Part shown: positions 53,071 to 64,000 of the stretch, piece after piece | How positions within the stretch are numbered: the first letter of the stretch is position 1 | Layout: the number at the start of each line of letters is the position of its first letter | NCBI GenBank assembly: GCA_907165065.1 | Contig: OU015524.1 | Location: 38,817,295 to 38,881,294, forward strand | Source: Caprimulgus europaeus | Taxonomy: Eukaryota; Chordata; Aves; Caprimulgiformes; Caprimulgidae | Length of the DNA: 64,000 nucleotides | Direction: 5' to 3' | Made by a program: the position numbers and the translations under genes | Notes under the pieces: generated by a model | The model's database searches: none | What the model was told of the DNA's origin: nothing | The model's input: only the letters and a program-made list of their open reading frames with translations

Positions 53071-54291
53071 TTTCCATCCACTCAGCGCAGAAAGCTCAGA
53101 GGGAACTCTACAGCTCCTGTGTAAATGATTAGTACAAGACTGTTCTGCTGTAAACCACCAGTGCTGAAACTAATCCCCTCTCAGCTTGGACACACACAAG
53201 GTGGGACATAACAACATTATACAGAATGCAAAACCTAACAAAGTTCTCATACTTTCTAACTTTTGTTTATCTATTGAACTTTAATTTGTCTCTTTCATTA
53301 ATTATACTATTAATCTTCAATTATAAGACCATATTTATTTTTTCCACAGGCTTTCTGTTTATGATCATTTTAAATGCTGACTTTGCTATCTCAGTAATCT
53401 TCTTTTAATACAATCCTCCTTCAATATGTAATCAAATTAGACTGTAATAATGAATTAAAAATATGCAGGCATTTTTTTAGTTGCTTATTAATTGCTCGTC
53501 TAATTAGAATGCTCAGAAATTTGCAAAATGCAGGTTCTGACAATGGATTTCATAGTCATTACTACAAATTGGTCAGGTTTTCCTGTAATTTCTTTGAGAG
53601 GACTCTCATGATTTAACTGAGAACCATGTGAAAATTCTCCCAATTAGTTGAAGTGTCTAGGCTCAGGATGAAATAATGTGACCTGATTTTTTTTAGCTCT
53701 GACCTTTCTGGAGTGTTTCAAAGTGTGTTGGGCGTATCATAGTGTAATCACTCAGTAGCATGTCTAACTGAATGCTGGTCTGAGTTGGGCTGTTATTTTG
53801 TTATATTCTTTCCCTTATCATTAATTTGTGCCCGTGCAGCACTTTAAACATTTGAAGAACTCTACAAATGGTTAGCCCTGTAAAATTCCTTCTGGCAGGT
53901 GTCAAAGTGAAAAGACTACAGACTTCTTTGTAGTTCATTGGAATTCACTCCATAAAGCATGAGGAGTTGAAAATGGCACGCATGTCAGCATTTTCTTTTA
54001 TCATTTTAATAATTTTCCTTGTCAATAGTTTCAACAACTTTGACTGCAATGCTTTTGTGCCTCTTTGGTCACAAAAGAAACATCACAGACATACAGAAAA
54101 TGGGTATGACTTAAGAGGAGATTTCCTCAGGCTCAAACATGTATTTGCAAGAAAGTAGGGCCTTCCCTGAGACAAAATTTTTGTAGATAGTTGGTTGTTG
54201 TATAACACCAGTGCTAAATACACACTTAAGCTTTGGAGCTTAAAAAAAAAAAAGGGGGATTTCATACACATAGGCTCATATACGAAGCTTC

Positions 54292-54393
54292 TTTTTATTT
54301 TCACTCTTTTCTTTCTTTTAATTTATCTTTTTTCCTCTCTTTTTTCCTCTTTCCTCTCTCTCTCTTTTATGTCTCTCTTTTCTTTTTCCTCCA
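54292..54393 (+). repeat. Pyrimidine-rich tract (CT/TTTC low complexity)
   Basis: About 100 bases of almost pure T and C with TTTCTTTC, TTTTTTCCTC and CTCTCTCTCTTTT units, on the sense strand, ending about 290 bases before the exon at 54684. Confidence 0.85.
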
Positions 54394-54683
54394 AACTAGG
54401 ATGAAAAGTTTAAATATTGATAACTTGGGGGGTATTCATAATTACAAACAGTGTTGATTTGGAAATGTCAAAAAATGTTTCTCCATGGCAATAATTTTTG
54501 TCTTTTTTTTTTTTCATGCTTTGTAAAAGTTGTCATTTTTTTCTAGAAAAAAAATCTAGAAAAAAAAAATATTTTATGCTGGAAAAATGTTGTACCCAAA
54601 AGTGTTATCTTAGCTGTATATAACACCAAATATGGAATTTTTGTAAAATATACCAACTCTAGTTTTGTGTGTACTGCACACAG

Positions 54684-54794
54684 CTCACCATCAGCTATAT
54701 TGAATCACTGATGCCCACCAGTGAACGCCAAAAGCAATTGATGCGCCAGTATTGCTTTGAATGTGACTGTCTTCTCTGCCAGAATCAAGAAAAG
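54684..54794 (+). CDS. SMYD3: SMYD3 internal exon (catalytic Tyr and post-SET zinc site)
   Basis: This 111-base exon encodes 37 whole codons. It begins LTISYIESLMPTSER and ends YCFECDCLLCQNQEK, equal in length to human SMYD3 residues 235-271. The Tyr of ISY (54696-54698) corresponds to the catalytic human Y239. The Tyr of QYCF corresponds to Y257. The cysteines in ECDCLLC give the C-x-C-x2-C zinc ligands (human C261, C263, C266). The acceptor is ACTGCACACAG and the donor is AAG/GTAGGT. The exon is phase 0 at both ends, so skipping it would keep the frame while removing the catalytic Tyr and three zinc ligands. The next exon, expected to begin with an Asp codon by comparison with human, was not found in the remaining 9.2 kb. 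Confidence 0.96.
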
Positions 54795-55854
54795 GTAGGT
54801 TGAATGAAGAAATTCCTTGCCAGTGAAACAGAATTTTCCAAGGACTGTGAACAGCTTCCTTTCCTTTACATAATATTTATCTTTTGCTACTAATTGAATG
54901 GCCAGAAAAGAGAAGAAAATGACCTCTGCCCTCAGTGCTGTTTATGTTGCTATGAAAGACAACTGTGAAGGAAAGAAAAGAAGGAAATGTCGACAACATG
55001 ATCAGAAGAATTTCTTGCTAAAACATGCATTGTTCATAAAGCTAGGAACCACATTCAGTTCCAAGAAGTGGTTCAGATAATTTTGAGATTCAAGGACCTC
55101 TAAACATGAGATTTAACATTTAAATTAAAGCTGAAAGGAAAGGATTTTTTTTTTTTTCTATTCAGAAGAATAATCTTGAAACTTGAACTGAAGCCACTTG
55201 TCTGATGCTACAGGAAGGCTGTGCTTATCCTCATAATAATGTTAAATAAATTCTAACTAAGATCTGCATCAATAATTTGCAAGAACTAATAGACACATTT
55301 AGCAGTTGTTAGAGAGAGTGGTGAACCTCCTTGGATGACTGTAGCTTTTATGCTCTCTTTCACAAGTTCTTGGAGTAGCAGGTCAGTAGTTGTAGTAGAT
55401 AAAATTTTGTTTAGTATGACCTTTTACTATGGTTCAATCTAGCCTGGTTTAATTATATTCTAGGTTGCTTCATATTTATAGAGCCTGGACAGAATAATTT
55501 TGGATCCAAACCTAATGGGAGATTAAGTGGAATATGCAAAATGTGGCTGGCTTCATAGCAGTTTGTGCACTTTGTCTCTGTAGTTATACGTACATTTGTT
55601 CTTATTTTCACAGGCACCTGTTTTTTATCTAAGCATGTTCCCAGTAGATTAGAAATGGTAAGAAAGGTATTGATGAAAATATGATTCCAAGGAGCATGAT
55701 ATGATTCATGAAATAATTGCTGTACAGCAAAAAAAAGAAGAAAAAAACAAAACCAAAAACCCTCCAAAAACCAAAGTTTAAACTCTGTATTGAGTAGGGC
55801 AGTTGTGTGTGTAGTTTTGTTCAAGCCAAAGTACACCTTTGAATACATAATATA
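54795..55854. other. SMYD3 intron, no recognisable feature
   Basis: Start of the last intron in the window (donor GTAGGT at 54795). Contains a T run near 55147 and an A-rich stretch at 55729-55775. Nothing else recognised. Confidence 0.6.
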
Positions 55855-56545
55855 TCACAGAATCACAGAATGTCAGGGATTGGAAGGGACCTGGAAAGAT
55901 CATCCAGTCCATCTCCCCTGCTGGAGCAGGAACACCTAGATGAGTTCACACAGGAAGGCGTCCAGGCGGGTCTTGAATGTCTCCAGAGAAGGAGACTCCA
56001 CAACCCCCCTGGGCACCCTGTTCCAGTGCTCTGTCACCCTCACAGTAAAGAAGTTCCTCCTCAAATCCAAGCGGAACCTCCTCTGTTCCAGCTTACACCC
56101 ATTGCCCCTTGTCCTATCATTGGACATCACTGAGAAGAGCCTGGCTCCATCCTCCTGATGTTCACCCTTTACATATTTATAAACATTAATAAGGTCCCCC
56201 CTCAGCCTCCTCTTCTCCAAGCTAAAGAGGCCCAGCTCCCTCAGCCTTTCCTCATAAGGGAGATGCTCCACTCTCTTAATCATCTTGGTGGCTCTGTGCT
56301 GGACTCTCTCAAGCAGTTCCCTGTCCTTCTTGAACTGTGGAGCCCAGAACTGGACACAATATTCCAGATGTGGCCTCACCAGGGCAGAGTAAAGGGGAAG
56401 AAGAACCTCTCTCGACCTACTAACCACACCCCTTCTAATGCACCCCAGGATGCCATTGGCCTTCCTGGCCACAAGGGCACAGTGCTGGCTCATGGTCATC
56501 CTGCTGTCCACCAGGACTCCCAGATCCCTTTCCCCTACACTGCTA
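55855..56545 (-). mobile_element. CR1 LINE, 5'-truncated copy with intact C-terminal frame
   Basis: About 690 bases antisense to SMYD3. The plus strand begins TCACAGAATCACAGAATGTC, then GGGATTGGAAGGGACCTGGA and CATCCAGTCCATCTCCCCTG. It runs through the 3' coding region to about CCCAGATCCCTTTCCCCTAC. The terminal repeat (CACAGAAT) and the GGGATTGGAAGGGACCTGG phrase differ from the other copies, so this belongs to another CR1 subfamily. The 5' border near 56545 is approximate. Confidence 0.95.
55936..56511 (-). pseudogene. CR1 ORF2 C-terminal fragment (uninterrupted, 191 codons)
   Basis: The frame ends with LDAFLCELI and its stop at the low-coordinate end. It contains [59 protein letters not shown] and [20 protein letters not shown]. 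These are the thumb and C-terminal regions of the CR1 ORF2 protein, downstream of the catalytic FADD motif, which is not included. No frameshift or stop interrupts this part, unlike the copy at 34733-35993. That suggests fewer mutations since insertion, though the comparison is by eye. The apparent Met start is internal to the ancestral frame. It lacks the endonuclease and catalytic palm, so it has no expected activity. Confidence 0.92.
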
Positions 56546-59500
56546 AACTGTAAATTGAATAATGTATCCTTTTAAAGATGCTCACTCAAGTGCCATGAAA
56601 TTTTAGATTAGTTTTGGGGAATGGCATCCCCACAGATGCAGTGATGATAAAGAAAAATAAGCAGGCTAAAGAGTCTTTAAGGATTGCTTAATGGTTTGTG
56701 AAAGGCCATTCAGCATGTGGAATGTTTTAAGAAACAAGATCCACAGGCTAAAGTATGCTTCACTGTAAGAGTCAACATACAGCATCAAAAAATATTGTTG
56801 TGAAATTACATGTGCATATGTTGATGAAAACAATAGTCTCATACATAGGTTAAAATTAATTAATTACTTTTTCTCTTTGAAATTTTTAACTGTGGTTTGA
56901 GTTCATATTTTATAGATTTATTTTCTTTTCTACTGACAAAATTCCCTGTGGGGATTATATTGCAAAACTTCTGGAAAGCTCTTTGTAACTGCATTCTGAA
57001 ATTCTGTAGTTTCCTTATTGTTCCCATGTAAAGAGGTCTGTGAAGGGCTAGGAACATCATGTCAGCTTTGTTTGTTGATGTCTATGAAGAAGGCGTCTTT
57101 ATCCTCAGCTTCAGTCCAGGATAATTAGATATAATCTGCAGCAGTCCTCATAGTACTGCATTTCATTTATCTGTGACAGATTTTGTAAATACAACTATTT
57201 GCATGACTAACATCCCATTGATCTCAGGGACTGTTGGTAAACTGAGAGGCATGTAACACTGCAGCTACAGTGGGAGATAATATTTTTTTTAATTCTGTTT
57301 TTTTTAAAAAATTTAGAATGGCTGTATTTAGATGCTTAAAAGTTGTCAGTTGGCAAAAATATTCAATAATATCCTTGCTGAGATAAATTTCCAAGACATC
57401 TTGGAAAATTTTTAAAGGTAAAATCTTTGTCAACAGAATAGGCAACGGCTGCAACTTTGGGTTATTGAGGGTAGCAGATTCGGCATTGTGATTCAATAAA
57501 TATAATCAGCTAACAGTAAATTCCCATATTACAACATTGCTTTGCAAATACGATGGCTTAGTCAACAGCAATCCATCTCATCAATATTTGTTATAGGTTA
57601 AAACACAAATTCCAATTTGGCTAAGAAATGTTTTATGCCTTCAAGTAAATTCTTGGGTATTGGAGATCTTTTCAGTTGTAATCATCTCATCAAAAAAGCT
57701 AGAATGTTTTTTCTAACATGTAAAGAGAGCATAGCTTCTATAAGTAAACTGGTTACGATATGGTTAAGGTGAATCTTTTGACAGTACAGTTATTGTCAAA
57801 TTAAATGGCACTAGCTACGAATCTAAACAATATTTTAACTGGTTTTGGCTAAAGTTGAAAAAAATCTGTTACTAAAAGAGGGAAAAAAACCATGTCTTTC
57901 TAAGTCACTCTTAGAATATTTAATGACTGTCAGTACTTTAAGTTATTGCTACTGTAATGTCTTCAGTTCATTGTATCTCTGACAGCTTTATACATTATTA
58001 TTTGCTCCATTTTAAGATCAATCTCTACTGTAATTCGGAAATGTGTGCCTTCCTAAAAGCTGAACTCTTGGCAATGTATTACCATTCCAGCACATAAAAG
58101 CCTCTTACATCAATTATAATTAAAGATGGGATTACATTGATGACAAACATTTTAAATGGAGAACAATTTTTTCCACAGTCATGAGCCAGGGTATTGTTCA
58201 TGTTCTACATTTTCAGCCAAGGATTTCAGGGACATTTGTGCTTATAGAATCACTTTGTTATGAGTTGTCTCTCTCCTTTGGAGCCAGGATTTAATATTTT
58301 AGTCTAGCTTGGTTTTTGGAAAGCTTTTATTTAATACAAGGTCAAAAGCAATGGGTTTGAATCTGAATCATGTTTATATTTGGCCAGTATTTGATAGTTG
58401 CCAAAGCTAATAATAACATAATGCCAGTAAGTATTATATTCCTTTAATCAGTTTATTGTTTTGCTTAGTACTTACTTACATTGCATCCTGAGTTTTGGTA
58501 GAGAACATCACAAGTCCAGTTTCCAACTCAAGGACTTTCAAAATTAGGTCACCTGAACAGCAGCCAAGACATCTACGTAAAATTGTCACCTGCAATACTT
58601 TAGCTGGTATTGCACTTCCATACATCCAACAGCTCTTTTATAAAAAAAACACTTAATAAGTTCCTGAACCTACCATAAGTTTTGACATTCTTTTCCTATC
58701 CTATGAAACAACACAACTGTAGTTTAGGAATTTCATTAAATGTAAATGGTCTTCTATGTAAGTTGATCAAATTTGTTGCTAGAGCGTATGTCCATGGTTG
58801 ATTTGCCTCACCGAGGTTTCTGAGAGATGCTTGGTAGAATTCGCACAACATTGTCACCTTTGATCTTCACTTTTGGTGTCAGCAATCCTATGGAAGAACA
58901 TGTGCTTAAATCACAGAGACATTGTTACATGAAAAATATTATTATTGACTGTTGTTTTGAATTAGTATGTAAAGGCTTCATGTAAGATCACTGTGCTGGT
59001 GTTAGTACAAAAATATCATCCCTCCCTCAGGGAGCATGCATTTAGGACAAAGGAAATACAAAATTATGTGTTAAGAAGTGCCTTTTTAAATTGCTGAATT
59101 GTCAAGTTCCAGAAGTTTGTGTCCCAGTTTCCCCAAAATGTATCTATTTTCAGGCATTTACATTCTCAGTAAGTTTTCCAAGTACAATATGAAAGATAAG
59201 ATCCTAGGAAGCAAGGATTAACTAAAATTGTTGAAAAGAAGTCTGTTCATACAGCTAACTGAACATAAAACCCCTTAATCAAAGCAAAGGGTAAAGTAGG
59301 AGCATCTGAATCTCTAGTCATGATTCTAAGGTAATTCCTAAGTGCTCAAGTACTAAGGGTGGTTTAAAAAAAAAAAAATCAGGACTTTGTTCTTTGTTCC
59401 AAAATGCTGGTTTGATCCATTTCCTATCAAAAGATAAGAGTTTGTAGTAGTTTATTTTAGAAATCATCTGCTCACTCCCAATCTTCTTTTTGCTGTTTTG

Positions 59501-61465
59501 CCACTAGAACTGCCTTTGAATTAAACCGCAGAAGGAAGTCAAGCCAGAGCTCAGTCGTATTTAACCCACCTACCCTTTCAGCCCAACGTCACTATAGCCA
59601 GTGCCTACAAAAGCCCGTGGCAGTAATTAGCAGCCCACTGGGACACAATGCTGATTCTTTCCATAGGTGGTTGGCTGATTAACAATTCCTTCCTTCTGGC
59701 AAGACATTTGGTAATGACATAAACCCTGGATCAGTTCCTGAAATCCAACAGTCAAGCTAACACTCTGCTGTTCCCTTTCAGAGGATCTTGCCCTCTTGGG
59801 ATGTGTTTCCAAACAGCCAAGGACAGAGGGCTTTTTTTGTGCCAAAAACCAAGGAAACCACTTCTAATTTCTGGACTGTCTTGTTCAGTAACAAAGGCAT
59901 CATCTCTTCAGCTTCTTAGCATTTCTTACATGAATTTTGGGGCTTCTTCCATCTTTCAACATTGTAATTTTTTTCAAAGGGCAGTCCCACAGACGGTGTC
60001 AGGCAGTGACAAATGGACTGTGATCATTTTTTCATGACAACTTACCTCTCTCAGTTGCTTCAGGACTGCCTCAGTGTGCTCTGGTCACGACTTGGCAATA
60101 GTCAGCTGGAACTCAGTTGGGTTGTCAAAGGTCACAGAAAAGATATTGCTGTTCTTATAAAGCGACGGGAGTTCAGAGCTGTATGCAGACTCCTTTCTTA
60201 TTCTGGGGATTCTTAATAGGGAAATCTGTATCAACTTGATCCATTAATTTCATGTTTGAAGCTGATGTAGGAGCTGGAGTGTGTCACTCTCCCAGGAGTC
60301 CAGCTTTCTGCTCATCTGAGGGAAGCAGAATCTCATTCCTTTCAGACCAGCCATTTAAGAGGAAATGTAAATCTTCTGGCACATATTTTAAGCAGAAACG
60401 CTTTTTTTGCCAAAGGAAGGGAGTCTGCTCTCATCACTGTTTCAGGCTGTAGTAGCTACATTTAAGTACCCAGCTAACAGTGTTCCCCCTTGCTGAATGT
60501 CCAGCTTCCTTGGGACTGTTGTTAGAACTAGCTATTACTGTTATGGTTTCTTTTTTCAGCAGTCACTATTTGGTCTCTGCTGAATGATAAACAGGAGATG
60601 TCTTGCTCTGGGTTAGCACTTCAAAATAAACATGCAGAAGATAGAATATGCTGAAAGAAACAGCAATAATTTAAAACATAAGATTAGATCAGACAAATAA
60701 TTTTCCAAACACTTTTCCCTGCAGTGATATTGAGGACACTAGTTCACAATCTTTTTCTAAGTATATATTCAAGCCAGTTGTTGCTTTATCTCATCTTGAA
60801 TCTCTGAATTCTCTTTCACTGAGTATGGCATAAGGACTTGTGTGTTTAAGCATGACAGGGTGATTTCCAAAATCAGTAGTATCTAAGGGAATAATCTTGA
60901 TTTTTGGATACCATTTTTTGATCTGTTTATCAGTCATTGTCTTCTACTCTGCAGAATGTTTTAAATCCTATGCATTAGATAATTTACTTGAAATATTATA
61001 GATTTTAATTCAGAACCCATTTCAGTCAGAAAAAAAAAAAACTATGTTCCACCCTTAAACTGCAGAGTTTTGTGAATTGACTGGATTCAATTTTCTGGGT
61101 TCAAAAGTCTTTCCTGTTGAAAGTCTTCCACTGTGGGTAGAATAATATCTGCATCAGAGCAAGAATGATGTTTTATCTCTAGGTGTCAGAGCACTCCCTA
61201 TGGGGTAAGAGGACCCCATGATTCTATCAGTGCTTCAGGCAATGGGTGAAGTTCAGGTGAGTCCAGAATACAGACAGTTTACCATATATTTTTTCTAGAT
61301 TCCTCCTCCAAATCAAGTACAAATAGGAGCTTGGATCTTTGTCTTCCCAAGTGTATATTGTAACTAATGGGCTATGAATTTTAAAGAAAAAGGAAAAGAA
61401 AGTGAGTGGAAATACCTTTTTCTCATTAATTCTATGGATGTAAACTAAATCTCTTTCTGACAAGG
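56546..61465. other. SMYD3 intron, no recognisable feature
   Basis: About 4.9 kb of AT-rich intron. No exon resembling the SMYD3 region that follows the zinc site was seen. Homopolymer A runs lie near 59369 and 61030. The part at 57950-58180 is dense in AT motifs and is listed among the findings as possible conserved sequence. Confidence 0.55.
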
Positions 61466-62121
61466 TGTCCTGGTTTTAAGCTGAGACCAGGCGAGGTTTC
61501 TTTTTAGTAGCTAGAATAGTGCTGTGTTTTGGTTTCAGCATGGGATTTGTTATGAGAGAAACACTGATAACATACCAGTGTTTGCATTTTGTCACTGGAA
61601 GTTGAAGGACTTTGTGTTTTGTCAGTCTACAAGTGTAAGATCTAAGGGGTGGCAAGGGATACTTAAATTAATAACCTAAATTAGCATTTGGATATGCAAA
61701 TGGGATATTCCATATCATATCACATCGTGTTCAGTATATTGTTGAGGGTCTCTTCCTCTCTTGCTCTCTCTGGCTTTCACTCAGGCTCTTGCTCTTCCAA
61801 GATTATGGTTTCAGTTTTAGGGATTGTAACTCCTCCAGGATTGTTATCTGAGAATGAGCTGGGCTTCATCGGCGGGTGGTGAGCAATTGCTCTGTGTATC
61901 ACTCATTTTAATATTTCATTATAATTATTATTATCATTATTATTTTAATATCAGTATTGTTTTAAGCTTTCTTTTATTTCAATTATTAAATCGTTCTTAT
62001 CTCACCCTACAAGTCTCCTTACCCTTGTCCCCAATTCTCTCCCCTATCCCCTGGGGTGGGAGGGGGTGGGAGGAGTGAGTAAATGGCTGTGTTTGGCCAA
62101 TAGCCAAGTGAAACTACCACA
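61466..62121 (+). mobile_element. ERVL-type solo LTR
   Basis: About 656 bases from TGTCCTGGTTTTAAGCTGAG to GTGAAACTACCACA, with TG...CA ends. Shared blocks with the LTR at 22035 include AGTGCTGTGTTTTGG, a GGGATATTCCATATC block, GGTGGTGAGCAATTGC, ATTAAA (61985-61990) and a G-rich end (GGGGTGGGAGGGGGTGGGAG). TA-rich ATTATTATTATCATT at about 61919-61945 belongs to the same LTR type. No internal retroviral sequence flanks it, so it is a solo LTR. Flanking pentamers are CAAGG and TACGG, so any target duplication has decayed. Confidence 0.83.
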
Positions 62122-64000
62122 TACGGAACTAATTTTACCATTAACCTTTAAAGCCCCAAACCAGAACATCAAAATTTATGGGCTGATTATAACTTCAACC
62201 TGTACTGGTATGCTGTCTGTTTTGCTCCCTCCATTTCACTGCTTTGTCTCCTGATAGACTCATGACTCTTTTTATTCTGTACCTGCAGAACAGTTAGCTG
62301 TGATTCTGATACTGCCAGATTTATAAATAGCAATGGTGGAGTGTACAAACATTCTGAGTCACACCAACATGGAGGGAGAAAACAAGATGAGAAAGAACCC
62401 TTTACTCTTTATCAGCAAATTTGTGAGTAACTTGGAAGAGCACTCAATTTTATTGGCTCACTGAATTTTTTTGCAATATGCCATCTTCACAGAATTTCAG
62501 CAAAAGCTTTTGTCATCTCCAAACTCATTCCCTGCTGAAGACATCACTCAAAACTAATCCAGAGGAACCTTTTTCATGCTGGAAAAGCAATTTTTTTTCA
62601 ACTGTGGTTCCTATGGTGCTTCTTCATATCTCTTCAGATTCTGAATATGCCTTCTTCATGCTCCAAATTTCTGGTTCCTAATGCCATCCTGATTGTATAC
62701 TGTATACTCTTTCTATGATGTTGGGCAGTTTGTCATCTTTTTGTTTTATTTTACTTAGCTGAAAAATTGTCAGCTGCCGCTAAACTTTCAGACACTCTTT
62801 GCAAGCCAAATGTTAGTTTTAATTTTAGTTTTTCAAAGGTTGATTGATTGATTGATTTAGGACCCTGTGGCAAGGTCATCAGGTATCTTGACTCCATTCT
62901 AATTTTTTTTTTGACAGTGTAATTCTTCAAAGTTTGGGGCTTTAACTGAATTCATAGGAAGCACCACAGATTGAGAAAGACAAAATCAGACTCGTCAGTG
63001 CCTAAATCAATTCTAATCCTTAACTAATAGCCTCTCAGGTCTATTAAACCAAGGGTGAGCTTATCTGGTTAGCGAATAAGTCTGTAACTTTTGAGACTTT
63101 AAAACTGCAGACTGAATGCTTTGGATTGAAAAATTGCTATGGCAAGCAATGTGCCATATCAATTTTTTCCTAGTAATTTAATTAATATCACAACAATGCA
63201 GTGACTAAAAGTGAAGTTATACATTTTTCATTTGTGAGCTTTATTTTTAGAAATTAATAGGAACATTTTGTTGTGTAGAAGGCAGCCAGCTTGAAAAGGC
63301 TGAATTTGCTCCAGCCATGTAAGTTACATCAGAGGACTGTGTAATTTGTTGACCCATTGCAGGGTGTCCTGTTATTTTCCACAAGTTTGCTCAGTGAATT
63401 GTATGAAAGCTGTTGATTACACCACAAACAGTGATTTAAATTGGAGAGTGTAGTAAAACAGTGTATCACAACTCTGCCCAAGATTTACCTGACCACAATC
63501 TTTAAGAAAAATATGTTGCTGCATCATATTGCTTTAGGAAAAAAGGCATGATGGATCTTTGTCTTAGTCAGTGCTGACAAGTGTTGAATATAAACTAAAG
63601 TTTCTGCACTTCTTTTGACAATATCTAGATAACTAAATTTTTACTCTCAAAATATTTCTAGTGTACAACTTTATGTTAAGCTTGCATCATTCCCATGCAC
63701 AAAAGAAGTCCTTCTGAGCTTTCAAAGCTTTTGATATGATTGCAGCTCCAGCCTAATAATACAGTAGTTTGAATGTATAGACATTTGGAAAGATATTGTG
63801 AAGTTCAGTTACTAGTATATTGTATTTGGTTAATGAAGGTGGGGATCTGGCCAAAGTGAGCTGCTTCTCCTCTACCCCGAGCCCTCACCTACAAGATAAA
63901 TTTTGAAAAGGAGAGGTTGAGATAGCATGCTTTTCAGAGGAGTGGCACTCATCCATCTGACTGGGAAAAATATTTTAGGAAAATAGTGTGTCTGGTTTTA
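62122..64000. other. SMYD3 intron, no recognisable feature
   Basis: AT-rich intron to the end of the window, with a short (GATT)n tract at about 62840-62859. No exon or repeat family recognised. Confidence 0.55.

Larger units (their letters stand above)
48041..54683 (+). other. SMYD3: SMYD3 intron (6,643 bases)
   Basis: Phase 0 intron with donor GTAATT and acceptor CACACAG. It holds a (TA)n tract at 49741-49756, a purine-rich region at about 52440-53070, an A/T-rich region with homeodomain-type TAATTA motifs at 53440-53560, and a pyrimidine-rich stretch at 54292-54393. No CR1 or LTR copy was seen in it, unlike the flanking introns. Confidence 0.85.

Noticed and set aside
45376-54794. Assignment of the exons to SMYD1 or SMYD2
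   Set aside because: The residues SLLNHSCDPNC, QYCFECDC and the exon lengths follow SMYD3; SMYD1 has NHDCWPNC and SMYD2 NHSCCPN at this site.
55870-56553. Plus-strand open frames of 72-131 codons
   Set aside because: They are opposite-strand shadows of the minus-strand CR1 coding region.
1-64000. CRISPR array, operon, riboswitch, tRNA or rRNA genes
   Set aside because: The window is vertebrate intron; no spaced direct repeats, tRNA internal promoter pairs or rRNA segments were seen.

Overview
The window is one stretch of bird nuclear DNA lying inside a single gene. Birds are indicated by five CR1 LINE copies carrying the typical avian 3' end (the GAATCATAGAAT-type terminal repeat next to GGAAGGGACCTT) and by two LTRs of the avian ERVL type. 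The species cannot be told from the sequence.

The only protein-coding gene I can support is SMYD3, a SET/MYND-domain lysine methyltransferase, on the + strand. Three internal exons are present: 45376-45443, 47938-48040 and 54684-54794. Joined, they encode 94 residues that align without gaps to about residues 178-271 of human SMYD3. They cover the C-terminal half of the SET domain and the zinc-binding post-SET cysteines. Both junctions inside the window keep the frame, and all splice sites are GT/AG. Everything else is intron: more than 45 kb upstream of the first exon seen, introns of 2.5 and 6.6 kb between the exons, and more than 9 kb downstream. No promoter, first exon, last exon or polyadenylation site of the gene lies here.

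The introns hold old and younger interspersed repeats. CR1 copies lie at 10579-10815, 27911-28110, 30300-30639 and 55855-56545 (all minus, antisense to SMYD3) and at 34733-35993 (plus). Two ERVL-type solo LTRs lie at 22035-22594 and 61466-62121 (both plus), and a weaker LTR candidate at 18229-18660. A MIR-like SINE lies at about 25600-25745 (minus). An old dispersed element lies at 17985-18165, and several decayed copies share a short motif centred on TTCAGTGG or its variants. Simple repeats include (TTTTA)n at 5363-5486 and a GAATATA heptamer array at 10521-10578.

The remaining sequence is AT-rich intron in which I recognise no gene, RNA gene, CpG island or CRISPR array. Nearly all open frames in it are short and show no family resemblance. 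I did not find a new biological system; the points worth checking concern repeat content, intronic microsatellites and possible conserved non-coding elements.
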